64,000 nt of DNA from an uncultured bacterium (GTDB lineage Bacteria > Cyanobacteriota > Vampirovibrionia > Gastranaerophilales > Gastranaerophilaceae), in assembly GCA_949283255.1 (NCBI GenBank), contig CASDRS010000005.1:1-64000 (forward strand), given 5' to 3'. Position numbers and translations under genes: made by a program. A model generated the notes under the pieces. The model did not search any database and was not told the DNA's origin. It was given only the letters and a program-made list of their open reading frames with translations. Within the stretch, counting starts at the first letter, position 1. Each line of letters begins with the position of its first letter. Shown here piece by piece: positions 1-9,081 of the stretch.

Positions 1-13
1 TTTTTCTTTTTCG

Positions 14-57
14 GTTCACTTTTTCTTTTTTCGTCGCAAAAAAAAGAAAAAGTGAAC
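14..57. repeat. Perfect inverted repeat, hairpin
   Basis: Positions 14-31 and 40-57 are perfect 18-base complementary arms around an 8-base loop. One arm is almost pure T/C and the other pure A/G. It could be the terminator of a gene lying left of the window, since T-rich and A-rich runs flank it, or a dispersed intergenic hairpin. A related structure follows at 110-161. Confidence 0.6.
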
Positions 58-109
58 ATATAAAAATGTTTATTATGAAAAAATAACTTTTTAATTAAAT
101 TTGTTTTGC

Positions 110-161
110 TCATTTTTTCTTCTTTTGTGTCAATGAAAAAATGAACCAAAAAAGAAGAAAA
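110..161. repeat. Two overlapping inverted repeats, alternative hairpins
   Basis: The arm 110-119 pairs with 135-144 (10 bp), while 115-126 pairs with 150-161 (12 bp). The left arms overlap, so only one hairpin can form at a time. The core resembles the arms at 14-57 (a GGTTCA-then-T-run theme on one strand), suggesting two members of one repeat family. Function is unknown. Confidence 0.45.
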
Positions 162-250
162 CCGCAATAGCCAAAAATAATAGCCTTTTAGGTAATAATA
201 TTCTACGTCCCAAACCATATAATTATACATGACCTAATAGGAGAAACACC

Positions 251-814
251 ATGAAAACAAATTTTTTCGTCTACATAATATTATTACTTGCATACCTTGT
301 ATGTGTACAAGCAGCCAAAGCCGAAAATATCCATTTTAACAATGATGTCTATGTACTTAAATCAAGTCAAATTTCCACGGAAAACAAAGGCTATGAAAAT
401 GAATATTTTCAAAATAACGAAACAAAAGACTCTTGGACAAAGATGATAGGTATTTATTATCTTCCCGAAAAAAAAGACCCTATTAACTACGCAAATGACG
501 AAGACAAAAAAATCGAAACAAAAGAAAACGTCGCCCTTATAAAATTTATTGAAAACAAAAAACAAGACAAAGCACTTATAAGCTATCTTGAAAATGGAGA
601 AGAAAACGGTAAAAAGTTCTTTGAATATAACCTTTACAAATACGAAAAACATCCGACAAAAGGCATGATGGTATTACGGTTTGCAAAAAAATATTTTTTC
701 AGAACGAATGAAGAAATAACCAAAATAGGACAAGAGGTGAAAAAGATAAATGATGACCTAATGGAACAGTTCATCATAACATCAATTCCACCTATTGTTG
801 AAAAAAGCATATAA
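251..814 (+). CDS. Secreted protein of unknown function, 187 aa
   Basis: I do not recognise this protein. Residues 1-25 look like a Sec signal peptide: a short basic start, a hydrophobic core and a likely cleavage after the AKA motif. The mature part is hydrophilic and rich in Lys, Glu and Asn, with no obvious catalytic motif or second membrane segment, so a periplasmic or surface location is inferred. The start is supported by AGGAG seven bases upstream of the ATG. It faces the nitrilase-family gene, with only 17 bases between the two stop codons. Confidence 0.7.
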   Translation: MKTNFFVYIILLLAYLVCVQAAKAENIHFNNDVYVLKSSQISTENKGYENEYFQNNETKDSWTKMIGIYYLPEKKDPINYANDEDKKIETKENVALIKFIENKKQDKALISYLENGEENGKKFFEYNLYKYEKHPTKGMMVLRFAKKYFFRTNEEITKIGQEVKKINDDLMEQFIITSIPPIVEKSI

Positions 815-831
815 AATTTTACTAAATAACC

Positions 832-1644
832 CTATTCCATCTCGGCGACAGGATAAAGTCGTTTAAAATCTCTTACGATAGACAAATCAATTTCAGCGTA
901 AACACCTGATTCATAAGTATCACATCCAGCAACAACAGCCCCGACAGGGTCACAAATCATTGAATTTCCGATACTCAAGACATTATTTTCGCCCATCCCG
1001 ACAAGGTTAGCTGTTACAAAATATACAAGATTTTCAGCGGCTCTACACATATTCATTCCCTGCCAAGTTTTAACAAAATCGTCTTTAGCCTTTTCTGAAA
1101 ACGCAGACAATGTAGACCACGCAGAAGGTGATACAATTATTTCCGCACCTTTTTTAATAAGCTCTCTATAAAGCATAGGGAATTTTATATCAAAACAAAC
1201 ACTTATCCCAACTTTTGCAAAATCCAAATCAACAACAAGTGTCTCATTTCCAGGAGTTAAGTATTTATCTTCATTTCCGCCCGCAAAGTTATACAAGTGT
1301 TTTTTTCTGTATTTTCCAACAACTTCGCCCAATCTATTGATAACAAAGCAAGTATTATAACGTTTCCCGTCAACAAGTTCTATAACAGTCCCCGCAACGA
1401 TATTAGTATTATATCTTTTTGCAGTTTCTTTTAACTGGCAAATAATCTCCCCGCCATTTTCATCTTCAGGTGAATTTATAAACTCTTTATCGCAAATACC
1501 TGTTGTAAAGAATTCCGGCAGCACAACCAAATCCAAGTTATTATCACCATATTGATGAATAATTTCTTCGGCTTTTTCCATATTTGCCTGCTTATCGCCT
1601 AATATAGGGTTAAATTGAACACTTAAAATTCCTGCTGTTGTCAT
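832..1644 (-). CDS. Carbon-nitrogen hydrolase (nitrilase superfamily)
   Basis: This 270-residue cytoplasmic enzyme belongs to the nitrilase/amidase superfamily, which hydrolyses non-peptide C-N bonds. The catalytic triad is visible in order: Glu44 in the LPEFF motif, Lys114 in YRKKHL, and Cys150 in SVCFDIKFP. The length fits a single-domain amidase (omega-amidase, N-carbamoylputrescine amidase or deaminated-glutathione amidase type), but the substrate cannot be read from the sequence. AGGAG lies about nine bases upstream of the ATG. It is transcribed divergently from the secreted-protein gene at 1724. Confidence 0.85.
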   Translation of the reverse strand: MTTAGILSVQFNPILGDKQANMEKAEEIIHQYGDNNLDLVVLPEFFTTGICDKEFINSPEDENGGEIICQLKETAKRYNTNIVAGTVIELVDGKRYNTCFVINRLGEVVGKYRKKHLYNFAGGNEDKYLTPGNETLVVDLDFAKVGISVCFDIKFPMLYRELIKKGAEIIVSPSAWSTLSAFSEKAKDDFVKTWQGMNMCRAAENLVYFVTANLVGMGENNVLSIGNSMICDPVGAVVAGCDTYESGVYAEIDLSIVRDFKRLYPVAEME

Positions 1645-1723
1645 TTACGCTTTCTCCTCTTTTTTGATAATTATATCATAGAATATTATAGTATAATATA
1701 TTTTGTAAAAAGGGAAGCGCATT

Positions 1724-2335
1724 ATGAAAAAAATATTATTTATTCTGGGACTTACAATACTTTCAATAGCACCGGCATTTGCAATTAATGAAGAACTTTT
1801 AGACGGAGCTCAGGTAAAGTATTCGCCACAAAACAAAATCTGGACCGTAGTAGGTAATAATCCTGAATACATAATATATACTAAAAAAACGACATCAGGC
1901 ACAGGCTCTTATTCGGAGTATTACACATTGGATAAAACAGAACCCGAATTTGTCCTAAGCTCCAACTATGAATTTGTCCGCAACGGAAAACTGATTGCCG
2001 TAATCAATAAAGATCTGAAATTTGCCCAAGTCATAAACAAAAATGGCAAAATTCACGAGAAAGAATTAAGTAAAGGTGAAATCGAAAAACTTTTCCCTGA
2101 CACAAAGATAATAAAAATTTCTTCATTCAAAAAACACAAAATAACATTAAAGCCAAAAAAATTTCCACAGCAATATCTGCTATGGAACAATACCGACAAG
2201 AACTTTCATAAATATTCCATCACGCCATACAACACTGACAGACCATACATCAATGGGTCATTCAGAGTCGACAAGGAAGGAGAATTTATATTCTCACACT
2301 TCGGTAAAGATCCTTACAAAATTATTATCAAATAG
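1724..2335 (+). CDS. Secreted protein of unknown function, 203 aa
   Basis: Residues 1-20 form a clear signal peptide ending in PAFA, so the protein is exported. The remainder is rich in Lys, Tyr and Asn, and no family or catalytic motif is recognised. AGGGA upstream of the ATG serves as ribosome binding site. TATAAT-like sequences lie at 1687-1697, within the short divergent spacer shared with the nitrilase-family gene. Alternating hydrophobic and charged stretches suggest a beta-rich fold, but that is only an impression. Confidence 0.7.
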   Translation: MKKILFILGLTILSIAPAFAINEELLDGAQVKYSPQNKIWTVVGNNPEYIIYTKKTTSGTGSYSEYYTLDKTEPEFVLSSNYEFVRNGKLIAVINKDLKFAQVINKNGKIHEKELSKGEIEKLFPDTKIIKISSFKKHKITLKPKKFPQQYLLWNNTDKNFHKYSITPYNTDRPYINGSFRVDKEGEFIFSHFGKDPYKIIIK

Positions 2336-2340
2336 CAAAC

Positions 2341-2550
2341 TTATTTTTTCTTTATCTCAAGCTTAAACCCAAGATAGTCCAAAATTTCTTGAACAGTCTG
2401 AAATCTTATACGCTTTTGATTGAAAGCATAAGACAGACCGCTCTCTGCAGGGACATCGAATTTTTCATCCCGCATTTTTCGAGCCAGCTTGCGCATTGAT
2501 AAACCTTTTCTTAACAGTATAATTTGTATTTCTTCTTTAATATCCAACAT
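2341..2550 (-). CDS. Small helix-turn-helix-like protein, 69 aa
   Basis: This short basic protein has the pattern of a Cro/XRE-type HTH: an alpha-helical start with an LSMRKLARKM segment (turn and first helix), then a SGLSYAFNQKR segment that could be the recognition helix, and an EILDYLGFKLEI ending typical of small Cro-like regulators. A DNA-binding role is inferred from this pattern only. It ends five bases from the stop of the convergent secreted-protein gene. The ribosome binding site is weak (a G-run about 13 bases before the ATG). Confidence 0.6.
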   Translation of the reverse strand: MLDIKEEIQIILLRKGLSMRKLARKMRDEKFDVPAESGLSYAFNQKRIRFQTVQEILDYLGFKLEIKKK

Positions 2551-2634
2551 AACAAAAGTGTAGCCCCCTTTTCATAAGAAGACAAATAAATTTAGCAATG
2601 ACGCATATAAAACTATATTCTACGAAAATAATGC

Positions 2635-4596
2635 TCAATTATTAAGAAGGAAATTGTATTTTTCCTCAAACGTAGTTTTATTAAAATTAATACCTGATGC
2701 GATAATAGGGTGCCTGTATTCAGTTTTATTGATAGAACGGGCATCTACAATCGGAGACGGTGGAAGAATAGTCCACTTATACACCGCATAAGACATTCTT
2801 CTAAAGAATTTTTCCAGCCATTCCATCTTCTGCTCCCTTGATACAGGTTCGCTCTTTTCATATAAAAATTCAACATCAATCATATCAGCGATAGTCTGAT
2901 GTAAATTTTCAACTCTCCAAATTACTTCGTCCAAAAATTCATACGGCATCAAAGCCTCTTCCGCAAGAAGCGGTTTGCCTGTTTTTGGATTAATAGCAAG
3001 TTCAGCCCCCGGACGTTTATCAATAATTGATTGAGGAATAGCATCTTTTTGCTCACGATTCTTGTTCATCCATCTTGCAAGCGCAAACAATTTCGTCTTT
3101 GTAACATCTGCAATAGGTGCAAAACCGCCTGACATATCGCCGTTTATTGTCGCATATCCCATATAAGCCTCAGACTTGTCCGAAGTTGCAATACTCAAAC
3201 ATTTTTCAAACTCGTTTGCAACTCCCCATAATATTGTTGCACGAGCTCTAGCCTGAATATTATCATTAGTGAAAGAATTTTTATAACGGCAATTCCAACT
3301 TTTTTCCATCTCACCGAATAGACTGTCAAACTTACTGCGCGTAACATCAAACATATCTTTTATCGGCTCTTCAATAAAGTTTATGCCTAAATTCTCCGCC
3401 AACTCTTTTGCATCGTTTTTACTTTCAGAACTTGTAATTCTAGACGGCATACTAATCCCGAAAACATTTTCACTTCCAAGAGCATCCGCTAACAATACAG
3501 CACAAACAGTAGAATCTAAACCGCCAGACAAACCTAATACAGCACGCTTAAACCCTGTCTTTTTAAAATAATCTCTTATAGACTGAACAATAGTTAAATA
3601 AGTTCGCTCCAAATCAGGTTCATGATCTAAGCTGAAAGCCTTTTGAGAATTCAATGTTTTCTCTAACCCTCTTGGTAAAGGATTAATCTGCCCGTCTTTA
3701 TCTTCAACATTAACAATAAAAAATTGTTCCGCATAAGACTTTGCCATAGCAGTCAAATTTCCATCAGCATCATAAACTCTGCTTGCCCCCTCAAAAGACA
3801 AACAATCTCCTGACCCTACCTGATTTACATAAACGATAGGCGTATGATACTTCTTAGCCGCAAAAGACAACATATTATGCTTTAACTGCTCCTTTTTCGC
3901 TCTGGTAATAGAAGAAGAACAATTAATCAAAAAGTCAGGTTTCTGCTCTTTTACAACAACTTCAACAGGGTCAACGGCATACAAATTTTTGTCGAAAAAG
4001 TCGAAATCATTCCAACCATCTTCACAAACAATTATTCCTGCAGTTTTATTTCCTATCTTAGTAACTCTGGAACCGCTATCGACTTTTGCACTTTCAAAAT
4101 ATCTGTAATCATTAAACTCTGCATAATTTGGAAGAAGCGTTTTCTTCACAACACTCTCAACCTTACCATCTGCCAACACGGCAACAGAATTGTAATAATT
4201 TTTTCCAACCTTATCTTTGTTAAAATCAACAAATCCGATTATAACCTTTGTTTTTTTAGTAAACTTTGCAAGAGCTTCCAACCACTCAAGATTTTCCTCA
4301 ACAACAATAGGAAATCTATCGATAAAATCTCCGATAGGATACCCTACCAAAAAAAGCTCAGGAAAAACAATCGCACTAACATTTAATCTGTTTGCCCACT
4401 TTATCCATTTAAGAGCTTTCTGTGCATTATATTTAACGTTACCGACAATAGGATTTGCCTGTGCCAGCACAATTGAACCTGACGGCAATATTTTGCGCAA
4501 CTCAGAAGCGATTGAGTTTCTTTCATCATTTGATAAATTATCCAATTCCAAATCTTTATCTATAATATCCGCTAATTCGTAAATCTTCTTATTCAT
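2635..4596 (-). CDS. nadE: Glutamine-dependent NAD+ synthetase
   Basis: The enzyme converts nicotinic acid adenine dinucleotide to NAD+ using glutamine and ATP, the last step of NAD synthesis. The N-terminal half is a nitrilase-type glutaminase domain, with Glu80 in VFPELF and the nucleophile in the IIVCEDGWN motif. The C-terminal half is the ATP-pyrophosphatase synthetase domain, with the SGGLDST loop near residues 354-361. At 653 residues it matches the long, two-domain form. It works with quinolinate synthase nadA at 55707 in the same pathway. It is a single gene, divergent from the GNAT gene at 4694. Confidence 0.95.
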   Translation of the reverse strand: MNKKIYELADIIDKDLELDNLSNDERNSIASELRKILPSGSIVLAQANPIVGNVKYNAQKALKWIKWANRLNVSAIVFPELFLVGYPIGDFIDRFPIVVEENLEWLEALAKFTKKTKVIIGFVDFNKDKVGKNYYNSVAVLADGKVESVVKKTLLPNYAEFNDYRYFESAKVDSGSRVTKIGNKTAGIIVCEDGWNDFDFFDKNLYAVDPVEVVVKEQKPDFLINCSSSITRAKKEQLKHNMLSFAAKKYHTPIVYVNQVGSGDCLSFEGASRVYDADGNLTAMAKSYAEQFFIVNVEDKDGQINPLPRGLEKTLNSQKAFSLDHEPDLERTYLTIVQSIRDYFKKTGFKRAVLGLSGGLDSTVCAVLLADALGSENVFGISMPSRITSSESKNDAKELAENLGINFIEEPIKDMFDVTRSKFDSLFGEMEKSWNCRYKNSFTNDNIQARARATILWGVANEFEKCLSIATSDKSEAYMGYATINGDMSGGFAPIADVTKTKLFALARWMNKNREQKDAIPQSIIDKRPGAELAINPKTGKPLLAEEALMPYEFLDEVIWRVENLHQTIADMIDVEFLYEKSEPVSREQKMEWLEKFFRRMSYAVYKWTILPPSPIVDARSINKTEYRHPIIASGINFNKTTFEEKYNFLLNN

Positions 4597-4681
4597 AAAA
4601 ATGTCCTTATCTTTCTCTCTATTTTAGCAAAAAAAAGAAAAAAATACTTTATTAAGCTGAATTCACAAAAAATTTTCGTAA

Positions 4682-4687
4682 TATATT
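4682..4687 (+). promoter_or_regulatory. -10 box placed for a leaderless mRNA
   Basis: TATATT ends seven positions before the ATG at 4694, so transcription would begin at or next to the start codon. No Shine-Dalgarno sequence is present. The -35 region is weak (TTCACA at 4662-4667 with a short 14-base spacer). Confidence 0.4.
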
Positions 4688-4693
4688 AGTAAT

Positions 4694-5185
4694 ATGATAA
4701 ATTTTATTGAGATTAAAAAAGATAATATTAAACCTCTTGCCGAACTTGCTGATAGAATCTGGCATGAATATTGGGGCATAATTCTTTCACCTGAGCAAAT
4801 AGACTATATGGTAAAGAATTTTCAATCGGAAGAAGCAATAAAAGAGCAGTATGAAAATGAAAAATACACATACTACTTTATTAATAAAGACGGAGAAAAT
4901 ATAGGTTACTTCGGAATTTCTGAAAAAGAAAATTACCTCTTTTTATCAAAATTATATATTGCAAAAGACTTCCGCTCGCAAGGTATCGGCAGACAAGCGT
5001 TTGAAAAAATAAAAGAAATCGCAAAAGAAAAACACTACAAAGAAATCCAACTAACAGTCAATAAATATAACAAAAACACCATCATCGCATACGACAAATG
5101 GGGTTTCAAAAATATTGACGCAGTAGTAACCGATATCGGCTCAGGGTTTGTAATGGACGATTATATTATGAGCTATACCCTTTAA
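4694..5185 (+). CDS. GNAT-family N-acetyltransferase
   Basis: This 163-residue protein has the GNAT fold signature: a beta-strand ending in FLSKLYIAKDFRSQGIGRQAF, where RSQGIG is the acetyl-CoA pyrophosphate-binding loop (consensus Q/R-x-x-G-x-G/A), followed by the NTIIAYDKWGF motif typical of motif B. It should transfer an acetyl group from acetyl-CoA to a small-molecule or protein amine, but the substrate is not evident. The gene stands alone, and its start appears leaderless, since no ribosome binding site precedes the ATG. Confidence 0.85.
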   Translation: MINFIEIKKDNIKPLAELADRIWHEYWGIILSPEQIDYMVKNFQSEEAIKEQYENEKYTYYFINKDGENIGYFGISEKENYLFLSKLYIAKDFRSQGIGRQAFEKIKEIAKEKHYKEIQLTVNKYNKNTIIAYDKWGFKNIDAVVTDIGSGFVMDDYIMSYTL

Positions 5186-5249
5186 AATTTCTTAATAAAT
5201 ACCCCATGAAAAAACTTCCTTGCTATTATAGAGAAAACAAGGATAAAAA

Positions 5250-6368
5250 ATGCGGATTATAGCAATTAATAATATTCCATATTTTACTCAAAACAGATAC
5301 AATGCTCCCGTAAATTCGGCAAAACATCTTGCACCCACAACACAAAATCAGATGCCGGATATCTTTATAAAAAGTCCGGAAGTAACCTTTTGTGCGAACA
5401 CCTCAGCAGGGAATCCGCTAAAAAGGCTCAGAAATATTTCGTGCCCGTATTATGGGACAAAAATGTTATCAGGAGCACTTATCCATAGGGTTGAACAGAG
5501 ACTTGACCAAGCCCCGACTATAGGCGAAGCAGTTGAAGTTTTGTCACATTACACCGAATATATGCAAAAAACAGAGCGTGCAATGTATGAAAAATTCAAA
5601 AATTATTCAAAAGAGTTTCCTCAAAAAACGCTCCCGCAATACCTGCAAGAATTATATAATGACAGTCTGACAAAACTAAAACTGGAAGAATTTTTTGTTC
5701 TTGACGATGTAGATTATCTCTCAAGAGGGCTAACCCCTGAAACAGCTTTTGCATTAAGGGGGAAAATCACAAGATGTCGAGAAGTAATATTGCAAAACAA
5801 TCAGGAAGATACATTTAAGAGAAAAACTTTACTAAACTCTCTTGACGAAATAAAGCTAAAACCTGAAGAAAAAGAGTTGTTTGAAAAAATTAAAGATAAA
5901 GCGCTATACCTGCCAACATCAGGAAGCAGTGAAAACGCCTTTGTCGTAAAATACGCAAACCGCTCTCATCAAGAAATTGCGAAACGTATATTAAGAGCAT
6001 CCGTTGCAACAATAGAACATATCAAACCTGATTCTTTGGGCGGTGAAAACAAATTGAGCAATTTTATTCTTGCATCCTCAAGCGCAAACAGTTACAGATC
6101 AAATATGCCACTAGACAAATACATTGAAATGTTCCCGGATATTCCGGCAAATTGTCAAAAATATATTAACGAAATAATTACCTGCATCCATAGAGGAGCA
6201 CTTAGAGGGAATGAAACATATCCATACGAAGTAAAAAAGACATTAAAAAAAGAATCTAATGGCAAAATCATTTTAGATTTATCACGCTATAAATATACTG
6301 AAGGGAAAGCAATAAGAAAAGTAACAAGATATCTGGAAAACAAACACAAAAAAAGAACCAATGACTAA
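5250..6368 (+). CDS. HNH-like protein, metal site degenerate, 372 aa
   Basis: The C-terminal part carries an HNH-type core: EHIKP at residues 256-260, then GGENKLSN and a SANSYRSN segment, the spacing of the EHxxP...GGxN...N pattern of HNH nucleases. The zinc ligands of classical HNH proteins seem lost: an N-terminal CPYYG replaces the usual CPYCG, and the second cysteine pair is serine-rich. The protein may be an inactive or altered nuclease. The N-terminus (MRIIAI... then VTFCAN near residue 49) shares a signature with three other proteins of the window. A weak AAGGA precedes the ATG. The 3' end overlaps a terminator hairpin. Confidence 0.6.
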   Translation: MRIIAINNIPYFTQNRYNAPVNSAKHLAPTTQNQMPDIFIKSPEVTFCANTSAGNPLKRLRNISCPYYGTKMLSGALIHRVEQRLDQAPTIGEAVEVLSHYTEYMQKTERAMYEKFKNYSKEFPQKTLPQYLQELYNDSLTKLKLEEFFVLDDVDYLSRGLTPETAFALRGKITRCREVILQNNQEDTFKRKTLLNSLDEIKLKPEEKELFEKIKDKALYLPTSGSSENAFVVKYANRSHQEIAKRILRASVATIEHIKPDSLGGENKLSNFILASSSANSYRSNMPLDKYIEMFPDIPANCQKYINEIITCIHRGALRGNETYPYEVKKTLKKESNGKIILDLSRYKYTEGKAIRKVTRYLENKHKKRTND

Positions 6369-6384
6369 AGCCATTGGTTCTTTT
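6351..6384. terminator. Bidirectional terminator between HNH-like gene and gap
   Basis: Thirteen-base arms, 6351-6363 and 6372-6384, enclose an 8-base loop. The outer ends are A-run and T-run, so it can work for both convergent genes. The left arm lies in the last codons of the HNH-like gene. Confidence 0.85.
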
Positions 6385-6404
6385 AAGATTAATCACTTAT
6401 CAGA

Positions 6405-7415
<1,011 letters not shown>

Positions 7416-7587
7416 TTACTCCTTCTTATTCTGTAAATCTTATTTAACATGACTTTTATATCACCAAAAAAAAAACTAATCAAGTGGTGAAACCCATGTC
7501 AAATGTTAAGAAAAAGTTAATTCTTTAAAGCTATTGAAACTTTTTTATAACTGTGTAATGCTTAGTAACGAACAAAGGGATAAAACA

Positions 7588-7962
7588 ATGCAAGTAACAA
7601 AAATCACAGTCAGCCCGAATTTTGGGAACGCAAACATTATCAATCAAAAAAGGCATTCAATCCTAGATGAAATCCACGATAGAACCAAGAACTCCTCAGA
7701 TATGACAGATACAATTGTCGTTCCGAGAACAATATTCAAGGGCTATTTGGGGATTATGGCAGGCACAACACTTGCCACGATAGGGTCGTTTATGACATCC
7801 AAATTTCCAAAAACAGGGAAAACAATTAGTGCAGCAGGGCTTCTTACTTCGCTATACGGAACATGGGCATTTGTAAGACCATTTATACTGAAAGATGCTC
7901 CCGGAGTTGAGCACCACAAGGAAGCTCAAGACGCAATGACAAAATCAACAGGAATATCATAA
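7588..7962 (+). CDS. Small membrane protein with lineage-type N-terminus, 124 aa
   Basis: I do not recognise a family. An upstream in-frame start exists at 7534, but the ATG at 7588 is preceded by AAAGGGA at a good distance and begins the MQVTKI... sequence, so it is preferred. Residues about 57-75 and 80-100 form two hydrophobic, glycine-rich segments separated by a basic turn, suggesting a membrane hairpin. The N-terminal pattern (MQVTKI, then PNFGN) resembles those of the proteins starting at 5250, 45453 and 58763. The gene overlaps the convergent cyclo-ligase gene by 37 bases. Confidence 0.6.
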   Translation: MQVTKITVSPNFGNANIINQKRHSILDEIHDRTKNSSDMTDTIVVPRTIFKGYLGIMAGTTLATIGSFMTSKFPKTGKTISAAGLLTSLYGTWAFVRPFILKDAPGVEHHKEAQDAMTKSTGIS

Positions 7963-8435
7963 TCCTCAACAGGTAAAGAATCTACCAGAAGCTCCTTAAA
8001 TACAGGAGCTATAGTTTTTGCTCTGTTGAATTTTGCCAAAAACCTGTCATAAAATCCACCACCATATCCGAGTCGATAATTATTTTTATCAACAGCAAGA
8101 GCTGGAACAATTATTAAATCCAGAATACTGCCATCTACAGGATTTGAACAAGGCTCATATATATTCAGCTCAGATTTTTCAAAATCACCATTATTTGGAC
8201 AAACAAGCATATTTTCCCCATCAACTTTCGGAAAATAGAAATTTTTACCGTCTGTATCCATCAAGTCGAGAAGATTAATCTCGTATCTTGTCGGATAAAA
8301 CAGCATTACATTTTTAGAATTAATAAATGCAGGATGTTTCCTAATTTTCTCAAGAATACTTTTGCTTGCACTCTCACGATCAAGCAGCTTCCTTTTGTTT
8401 TTTATTTCAATCCTCAAGGCAGTTTTATTTTCCAT
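7926..8435 (-). CDS. 5-formyltetrahydrofolate cyclo-ligase
   Basis: This 169-residue enzyme converts 5-formyl-THF to 5,10-methenyl-THF with ATP, recycling the storage folate. The family signature is clear: an N-terminal basic IEIKNKRK segment, MLFYPTRYEINL in the middle, and the ATP/Mg loop RLGYGGGFYDRFL near residues 122-134. It links to folate metabolism with folC at 18516. Its start codon lies 23 bases from that of cobO on the other strand, with no ribosome binding site, suggesting a leaderless transcript from a shared bidirectional promoter. Confidence 0.92.
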   Translation of the reverse strand: MENKTALRIEIKNKRKLLDRESASKSILEKIRKHPAFINSKNVMLFYPTRYEINLLDLMDTDGKNFYFPKVDGENMLVCPNNGDFEKSELNIYEPCSNPVDGSILDLIIVPALAVDKNNYRLGYGGGFYDRFLAKFNRAKTIAPVFKELLVDSLPVEDYDIPVDFVIAS

Positions 8436-8470
8436 AAATTTATTATATAATAACAGCTATGGAAAATAAA
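8424..8470. promoter_or_regulatory. Symmetrical divergent promoter with TATAAT both ways
   Basis: The 23-base spacer holds TATAAT at 8446-8451 on the plus strand and an overlapping TATAAT on the minus strand. Each ends 6-7 bases before its start codon. The first 12 bases of both genes are identical and form a 12-bp inverted repeat (8424-8435 and 8459-8470). Neither gene has a Shine-Dalgarno sequence. Confidence 0.5.
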
Positions 8471-9037
8471 TGCACTAACAATCTCGTAAACCCTAATTGG
8501 GATAAACACGGATATATTCAAGTTTACACAGGCAACGGCAAGGGTAAAACAACTGCATCGCTGGGGCTTGCGATGAGAGCACTTGGAAGATGCTGGAAAG
8601 TCCTTATTATAATGTTTACAAAAGGCGGAGACGACTACGGAGAACTTTACTCATTCCGAAATCTTTCTCCGGAAATTGCAGAAAATTTGACAATAATTCA
8701 AGCCGGCTTGGATAGGATTGTATATGCTGACAACAAATCAGAAGAAGACAAAAAAGCTATCCAAAAAGGTTGGGAACTTGCGAAAAAAGCAATTCAAAAT
8801 GACGAATACAACCTCATCATTTTGGATGAAGCAAATATCGCAATTGATCTTGGGTTTATCGATTTGAACGAGATGATTAGCGTTCTAAAAAACAAACCTG
8901 AAGAAATGGAAATAGTATTGACCGGACGAAACGCAAAAACTGAAATTATCGACATTGCGCATCTAGTATCCGAAATCCAGCCTAAAAAGCATTATTGGGA
9001 CACAGGAGTTATGGCAAGAAAGGGCATTGAATATTAA
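8459..9037 (+). CDS. cobO: Cob(I)yrinic acid a,c-diamide adenosyltransferase
   Basis: This CobO/BtuR-type enzyme transfers the adenosyl group of ATP to the cobalt of corrinoids to make adenosylcobalamin. The modified P-loop GNGKGKTTASLG is at residues 25-36, and ILDEAN is the Walker-B-like motif. The usual C-terminal segment around EIQPKKHYWDTGVMARKGIEY is intact. Length (192) is normal. No other B12 gene is nearby, so corrinoid salvage is as likely as full synthesis. Transcription likely starts at the ATG itself. Confidence 0.93.
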   Translation: MENKCTNNLVNPNWDKHGYIQVYTGNGKGKTTASLGLAMRALGRCWKVLIIMFTKGGDDYGELYSFRNLSPEIAENLTIIQAGLDRIVYADNKSEEDKKAIQKGWELAKKAIQNDEYNLIILDEANIAIDLGFIDLNEMISVLKNKPEEMEIVLTGRNAKTEIIDIAHLVSEIQPKKHYWDTGVMARKGIEY

Positions 9038-9046
9038 CTAACCCCC

Positions 9047-9074
9047 TTGATATTATACAAATTTCAACTATAAT
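9047..9074 (+). promoter_or_regulatory. Promoter of the NTF2-like/lspA operon
   Basis: TTGATA (9047-9052), a 16-base spacer and TATAAT (9069-9074) form a good sigma-70 promoter. Initiation about seven bases on falls at the ATG at 9082, so the first gene is probably leaderless. Confidence 0.6.
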
Positions 9075-9081
9075 AATGAGT

